Shown here one piece after another: positions 12,716 to 15,676 of a stretch of DNA of 15,676 nt; position 1 is the first letter of the stretch; each line of letters starts with the position of its first letter. The stretch covers positions 1 to 15,676 of the forward strand of contig CALGRR010000090.1 of the NCBI GenBank assembly GCA_937880805.1, in the 5' to 3' direction. The stretch is from an uncultured Clostridia bacterium (GTDB taxonomy: Bacteria > Bacillota > Clostridia > Oscillospirales > Acutalibacteraceae). Position numbers and translations under genes: made by a program. The notes beneath the pieces were generated by a model. That model made no database searches and was not told the origin of the DNA. It worked only from the letters and a program-made list of their open reading frames with translations.

Positions 12716-13927
12716 ATGGCTTTAATAGTTCAGAAATTCGGCGGCAGCTCAGTTGCCAATGCCGAGCGTGTGATGAATGTTGCAAGAATCGTTACAGATA
12801 CCTATAAAGCAGGCAACGACGTTGTTGTTGTTGTTTCAGCCCAGGGTGACACTACCGACGATCTTATCGAAAAAGCAAAGGAAATCAACCCCAAGGCTTC
12901 AAAAAGAGAAATGGATATGCTTCTTGCCTCAGGCGAGCAGATTTCAATTTCACTTCTTGCAATGGCAATCGAAAGCCTCGGCTATTCCGCCTGCTCTCTT
13001 CTCGGCTGGCAGGCAGGCTTTTCAACAAACTCAACCCACGGCAGTGCAAGAATCAAGAAGGTTAATGCAGAACGCATTAAAATGGAAATTGCCAAGAAAA
13101 ACATCGTTGTTGTTGCAGGCTTCCAGGGTCTTAACAAATATGACGATTTAACAACTCTCGGCAGAGGCGGTTCAGACACAAGTGCAGTTGCAATCGCAGC
13201 CGCTATGCACGCAGACCGCTGCCAGATTTACACCGATGTTGAAGGTGTTTACACCGCAGACCCCAGAAAGATTAAGGGTGCACAGAAGCTGAGCGAAATC
13301 ACCTATGATGAAATGCTTGAGCTTGCAACTCTCGGTGCACAGGTTCTCAACAACCGTTCTGTTGAAATGGCTAAAAAATATAATGTTAAACTTGAGGTGC
13401 TTTCAAGCCTTGTGCGTGCACCCGGCACAATCGTTAAGGAGGTTGCTAATATGGAAAAAATGCTCGTTAGAGGTGTAACAAAGGATACTGATGTTGCAAG
13501 AATTTCAATCATCGGTGTTCCCAACGTTCCCGGAATTGCTTATAAAATCTTCGGCAAGCTTGCCGCAAAGAATATAAATATCGACATCATTCTTCAATCG
13601 GTAGGCAGAGGCGACACAAAGGATATTGCTTTCACAACAACAAAGGCTCACGCAGAAGAAACCGTTGCAGTTCTCAAAGAGCTTGACCTTCTTGCAGGTC
13701 TTGAAATCATCTGCGATGAAAATGTTGCAAAGGTATCCGTTGTAGGTGCAGGTATGGAATCGCATCCCGGCATTGCTGCAAGAATGTTTGAGGCTCTCTT
13801 TGAGGCAGACATCAACATTCAGATGATTGCTACAAGCGAAATCAAAATCTCTGTTCTTATCGATGTTAACGACGGTGACAAGGCTGTTCAGGCTATCCAC
13901 AGCGAATTCATCCCCGAGCTTAACTGA
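12716..13927 (+). CDS. lysC: Aspartate kinase, alpha subunit
   Basis: A 403-residue kinase that phosphorylates aspartate, the first step to lysine, threonine, methionine and diaminopimelate. The kinase domain (1-about 240) has KFGGSSV (7-13), SGEQIS (72-77), TTLGRGGSDTSAVAIAAA (146-163) and YTDVEGVYTADPR (172-184). Two ACT domains follow (about 262-330 and 338-400), with IILQSVGRGDTKDIAFTT in the first and MIATSEIKISVLI in the second; these normally bind lysine, often with threonine. TTGGAGGT precedes ATG 12716. The length and ACT layout match the two-subunit type of Bacillus LysC and Corynebacterium Ask, and an internal start at codon 246 supports this. It lies 25 bases after hom and is closed by a strong terminator. 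The symbol rests on family type; an isoenzyme name could differ. Confidence 0.95.
   Translation: MALIVQKFGGSSVANAERVMNVARIVTDTYKAGNDVVVVVSAQGDTTDDLIEKAKEINPKASKREMDMLLASGEQISISLLAMAIESLGYSACSLLGWQAGFSTNSTHGSARIKKVNAERIKMEIAKKNIVVVAGFQGLNKYDDLTTLGRGGSDTSAVAIAAAMHADRCQIYTDVEGVYTADPRKIKGAQKLSEITYDEMLELATLGAQVLNNRSVEMAKKYNVKLEVLSSLVRAPGTIVKEVANMEKMLVRGVTKDTDVARISIIGVPNVPGIAYKIFGKLAAKNINIDIILQSVGRGDTKDIAFTTTKAHAEETVAVLKELDLLAGLEIICDENVAKVSVVGAGMESHPGIAARMFEALFEADINIQMIATSEIKISVLIDVNDGDKAVQAIHSEFIPELN
13451..13927 (+). CDS. Aspartate kinase beta subunit, internal in-frame start
   Basis: Inside lysC, AAGGAGGT (13436-13443) stands 7 bases before an in-frame ATG at 13451, codon 246. This perfect ribosome binding site would yield a 158-residue protein made only of the two ACT domains, starting MEKMLVRGVTKD. 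In Bacillus subtilis and Corynebacterium the aspartokinase beta subunit arises in this way from a position at or near codon 246-250, and it joins the alpha subunit as an alpha2-beta2 regulatory complex. The coding sequence around the site is IVKEVANM, so the perfect SD spans the Lys-Glu-Val codons and is unlikely to be chance. Separate production has not been shown here. Confidence 0.85.
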   Translation: MEKMLVRGVTKDTDVARISIIGVPNVPGIAYKIFGKLAAKNINIDIILQSVGRGDTKDIAFTTTKAHAEETVAVLKELDLLAGLEIICDENVAKVSVVGAGMESHPGIAARMFEALFEADINIQMIATSEIKISVLIDVNDGDKAVQAIHSEFIPELN

Positions 13928-13942
13928 TCATAATAAAACAAT

Positions 13943-13987
13943 AACACCCGAAGAAGAACCGGAATTCTTCTTCGGGTGTTTCTTTTT
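13943..13987 (+). terminator. Strong terminator after lysC, possibly bidirectional
   Basis: AACACCCGAAGAAGAA (13943-13958) and TTCTTCTTCGGGTGTT (13965-13980) form a perfect 16-bp stem with a 6-base loop, followed by TCTTTTT (13981-13987). On the minus strand it is followed by a T-rich run, so it may also stop comM-side transcription. Confidence 0.9.
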
Positions 13988-13994
13988 ATAACAC

Positions 13995-14068
13995 TTGCGA
14001 AGCAAACTTCACTGTGAAGTAACTTCACTGCCGCAAGGCAGCTTCACTTGCCGTCAGGCAAACTTAAC
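13995..14068. repeat. Hairpin-heptamer array, copy 2
   Basis: Four hairpins alternate with the heptamer. TTGC/GCAA (13995-14005) is followed by ACTTCAC (14006-14012), which itself pairs with GTGAAGT (14014-14020). A second ACTTCAC follows (14022-14028), then TGCC/GGCA (14029-14040), GCTTCAC (14041-14047), TTGCC/GGCAA (14048-14061) and the closing ACTTAAC (14062-14068). The last heptamer is identical to the one ending copy 1 at 63-69. The array sits between the lysC terminator and the comM-like stop codon, two bases from the latter, so it is probably copied into the 3' end of that mRNA. Confidence 0.8.
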
Positions 14069-14070
14069 TA

Positions 14071-15603
14071 TTATTTCGTTCCCCAGAGCTTTCTGTCAAG
14101 CGAACGGTACTGTGCCGCAAGCATAATATGCTCTTCTTCAATAATATCCGAAGCGTGAAGGTCTGCAATCGTTCTTGCAACACGGAGCACCTTATCGTAG
14201 CCTCGTGCAGAAAAATCGAGCTTCTCAAAAATTCTCTCAAGAGTAACCATTGCTTTCGGTGAAGGGCGGCAGAATTCGCGGGTCATAGCCGCATCCATTT
14301 TGGCATTGCACGAAATTCCCGTGCCTGCAAGCCTTTTCTGCTGTATCTTTCTTGCAGCGTTGACTCTTGCCCTTATATCCGCCGAGCATTCCGAGGGCAC
14401 CTTGCTCGAAAGCTTATCAAAATCAACGGGCGGAACTTCAATATGTATATCAATTCTGTCAAGCAGAGGCCCCGATACCTTTGCAAGGTATCTTTTTGCA
14501 GAGCCCTGCGGGCAGGTGCAGTCTCTTTTGGGGTGTCCGTGGTATCCGCACGGGCAGGGATTCATTGCACATACTATCATTGCCGAGCAGGGATAGGTAA
14601 GCGAAGCGTTTGCTCTTGAAATGGTTATTTTGCTGTCCTCAATAGGCTGACGCAAAACCTCCATTGCCATTCTTGAAAATTCGGGCAGTTCATCAAGAAA
14701 CAGCACTCCGTTATGTGCAAGCGAAATTTCACCGGGTCTGGGTATTGCACCGCCGCCCGAAAGCCCTGCGGGCGAAACCGTGTGATGGGGTGCACGGAAT
14801 GGTCTTTCTCTTATCAGCGAAACTCCTTCGGGCAAAACGCCCGCTATTGAATAAAGCTCTGTTGTCTGAAGGCTTTCTTCAAAAGTCATATCGGGCAGAA
14901 TTGACGGCAGTCTTTTTGCGAGCATACTCTTGCCCGAGCCCGGAGGACCAACCATTATAATATTATGGCCGCCCGCCGCCGCAATTTCGAGTGCATATCT
15001 CGCTTCCTGCTGACCCATAACATCTCTGAAATCGGGCATCGGCTGATGCGAAAAGCTTTCTCTTACGGGATCAAAAACAACGGGCTGCAAAAGCTCCTCA
15101 CCCGTCAGATGCTTAACAAGCTGCTCAACGCTCTCAACCGCAAAAACCTGCGTTCCCGTTACAACCGAGCTTTCAAGTGCATTCTCTGCGGGAACAAAAA
15201 CTCTTTTTATTCCGCTGTTTGCAGCTCTTATAACCATAGGCAGAACGCCGTTTATATGACGCACCCTGCCGTCAAGCGAAAGCTCGCCGATAAACGCACA
15301 GTCATCAACATTGCATTTTAGCTGTTCCCCCGCTTTGAGCACGGCAACAAGAATGGGCAAATCATAAACGGGGCCCTCCTTGCGTATGTCTGCGGGAGTG
15401 AGATTAACCGTTATTCTGCTCTGCGGAAAGGTGAATCCGCTGTTTTTTATTGCTGAACGCACTCTGTTTTTTGATTCGCTTACCGAAGCATCCGGCAAGC
15501 CAACAACATCTATCCTCGGCAAGCCCTGACCGTAATCGACCTCAACGCCCACCATATAGCTGTCTATACCGAACAGACCCATACTGTTGATTCTTGCAAA
15601 CAA
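14071..15603 (-). CDS. ComM/YifB-type Mg-chelatase-like AAA+ ATPase
   Basis: A 510-residue protein of the YifB/ComM family. An N-terminal Lon-protease-like domain (about 1-165) has GLPRIDVVGLPDASVSESKN and RITVNLTPADIRKEGP. The AAA+ core follows, with Walker A GPPGSGKS (219-226) and Walker B VLFLDE (300-305). A four-cysteine group, NPCPCGYHG with RDCTC (349-364), is typical of the family. A C-terminal Mg-chelatase-like helical domain ends the protein (about 430-505). In Gram-negative bacteria ComM is a branch-migration helicase for integrating transforming DNA; the role in Firmicutes is less clear. TTG at 15603 is chosen because the family starts (M)FARINSMGLFGID and AAAGGGGG lies 6 bases upstream. 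The frame stays open to the window edge, so a start beyond 15603 is not excluded. It is convergent with lysC; no dprA follows it. Confidence 0.88.
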   Translation of the reverse strand: MFARINSMGLFGIDSYMVGVEVDYGQGLPRIDVVGLPDASVSESKNRVRSAIKNSGFTFPQSRITVNLTPADIRKEGPVYDLPILVAVLKAGEQLKCNVDDCAFIGELSLDGRVRHINGVLPMVIRAANSGIKRVFVPAENALESSVVTGTQVFAVESVEQLVKHLTGEELLQPVVFDPVRESFSHQPMPDFRDVMGQQEARYALEIAAAGGHNIIMVGPPGSGKSMLAKRLPSILPDMTFEESLQTTELYSIAGVLPEGVSLIRERPFRAPHHTVSPAGLSGGGAIPRPGEISLAHNGVLFLDELPEFSRMAMEVLRQPIEDSKITISRANASLTYPCSAMIVCAMNPCPCGYHGHPKRDCTCPQGSAKRYLAKVSGPLLDRIDIHIEVPPVDFDKLSSKVPSECSADIRARVNAARKIQQKRLAGTGISCNAKMDAAMTREFCRPSPKAMVTLERIFEKLDFSARGYDKVLRVARTIADLHASDIIEEEHIMLAAQYRSLDRKLWGTK

Positions 15604-15624
15604 GCGGCATCCCCCTTTCTTTAA

Positions 15625-15676
15625 GGTGAATGGAATAATACGAACCGTGATTTTCACGGGCATATTTTCGTTCACC
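15625..15676. other. Structured region upstream of comM-like start
   Basis: CCGTGA (15645-15650) and TCACGG (15654-15659) form a perfect 6-bp hairpin. GGTGAA (15625-15630) and TTCACC (15671-15676) could form an outer stem around it. GGTGA/TCACC also recurs in the array hairpins. No clear promoter is seen before the window ends. It could be a leader structure or a further repeat copy. Confidence 0.3.

Noticed and set aside
13505..13900. 131-residue minus-strand frame inside lysC
   Set aside because: Antisense to the ACT domains; no binding site and no domain.
1..14068. CRISPR array interpretation of the heptamer arrays
   Set aside because: Repeat units are 7 bases, spacers are palindromic and 10-16 bases long, and no cas gene is present.

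Overview
The window looks like chromosome of a gut-type, low-to-mid GC clostridial Firmicute, probably near Oscillospirales/Ruminococcaceae. This is an inference from strong AGGAGG-type ribosome binding sites, sigma-A promoters, an aspartokinase with a Bacillus-type internal start, a YtvI-like membrane protein, a clostridial EF-G paralogue and dense small-palindrome repeats. Taxonomy cannot be proved from the sequence alone.

Left part (1-6506, all + strand): a plant-glycan utilisation locus. A DUF362 protein and a GH51 alpha-L-arabinofuranosidase are tightly coupled (98-2465). A strong terminator follows, then a near-consensus promoter with large inverted repeats that look like an operator. 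Next come a GPH-family sugar:cation symporter (2623-4158), an intra-operon hairpin and a GH2 beta-glycosidase (4231-6468). Neither hydrolase has a signal peptide. The logic is therefore uptake of arabinose/galactose-containing oligosaccharides followed by cytoplasmic trimming.

Middle part (6507-7760): an AT-rich accessory island. It holds a run of five perfect hairpins, four copies of a REP-like palindrome (constant GTAGGG edge, completely different stems, one BIME-like inverted pair), a 53-residue ribbon-helix-helix protein (minus strand) and a cysteine-rich XRE-type regulator (plus strand). The two regulators diverge from promoters that appear to share one palindromic -35 hexamer, TTGCAA.

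Right part: on the minus strand, an EF-G paralogue that has lost the catalytic switch-II histidine (7760-9811) and an AI-2E/YtvI-like membrane protein (10101-11282). On the plus strand, homoserine dehydrogenase and aspartokinase (11452-13927), the entry and branch steps of the aspartate-family amino-acid pathway. The aspartokinase gene carries a perfect internal Shine-Dalgarno and an in-frame ATG at codon 246 for a separate regulatory subunit. The window ends with a ComM/YifB-type AAA+ protein on the minus strand, probably starting at TTG 15603.

The most unusual noncoding signal is a pair of arrays (1-69 and 13995-14068) built with one grammar: short perfect hairpins of different sequence joined by a nearly constant heptamer, ACTTCAC, ending in ACTTAAC. 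With the REP-like family this shows at least two palindromic repeat systems in the genome, both conserving structure while stem sequence varies.
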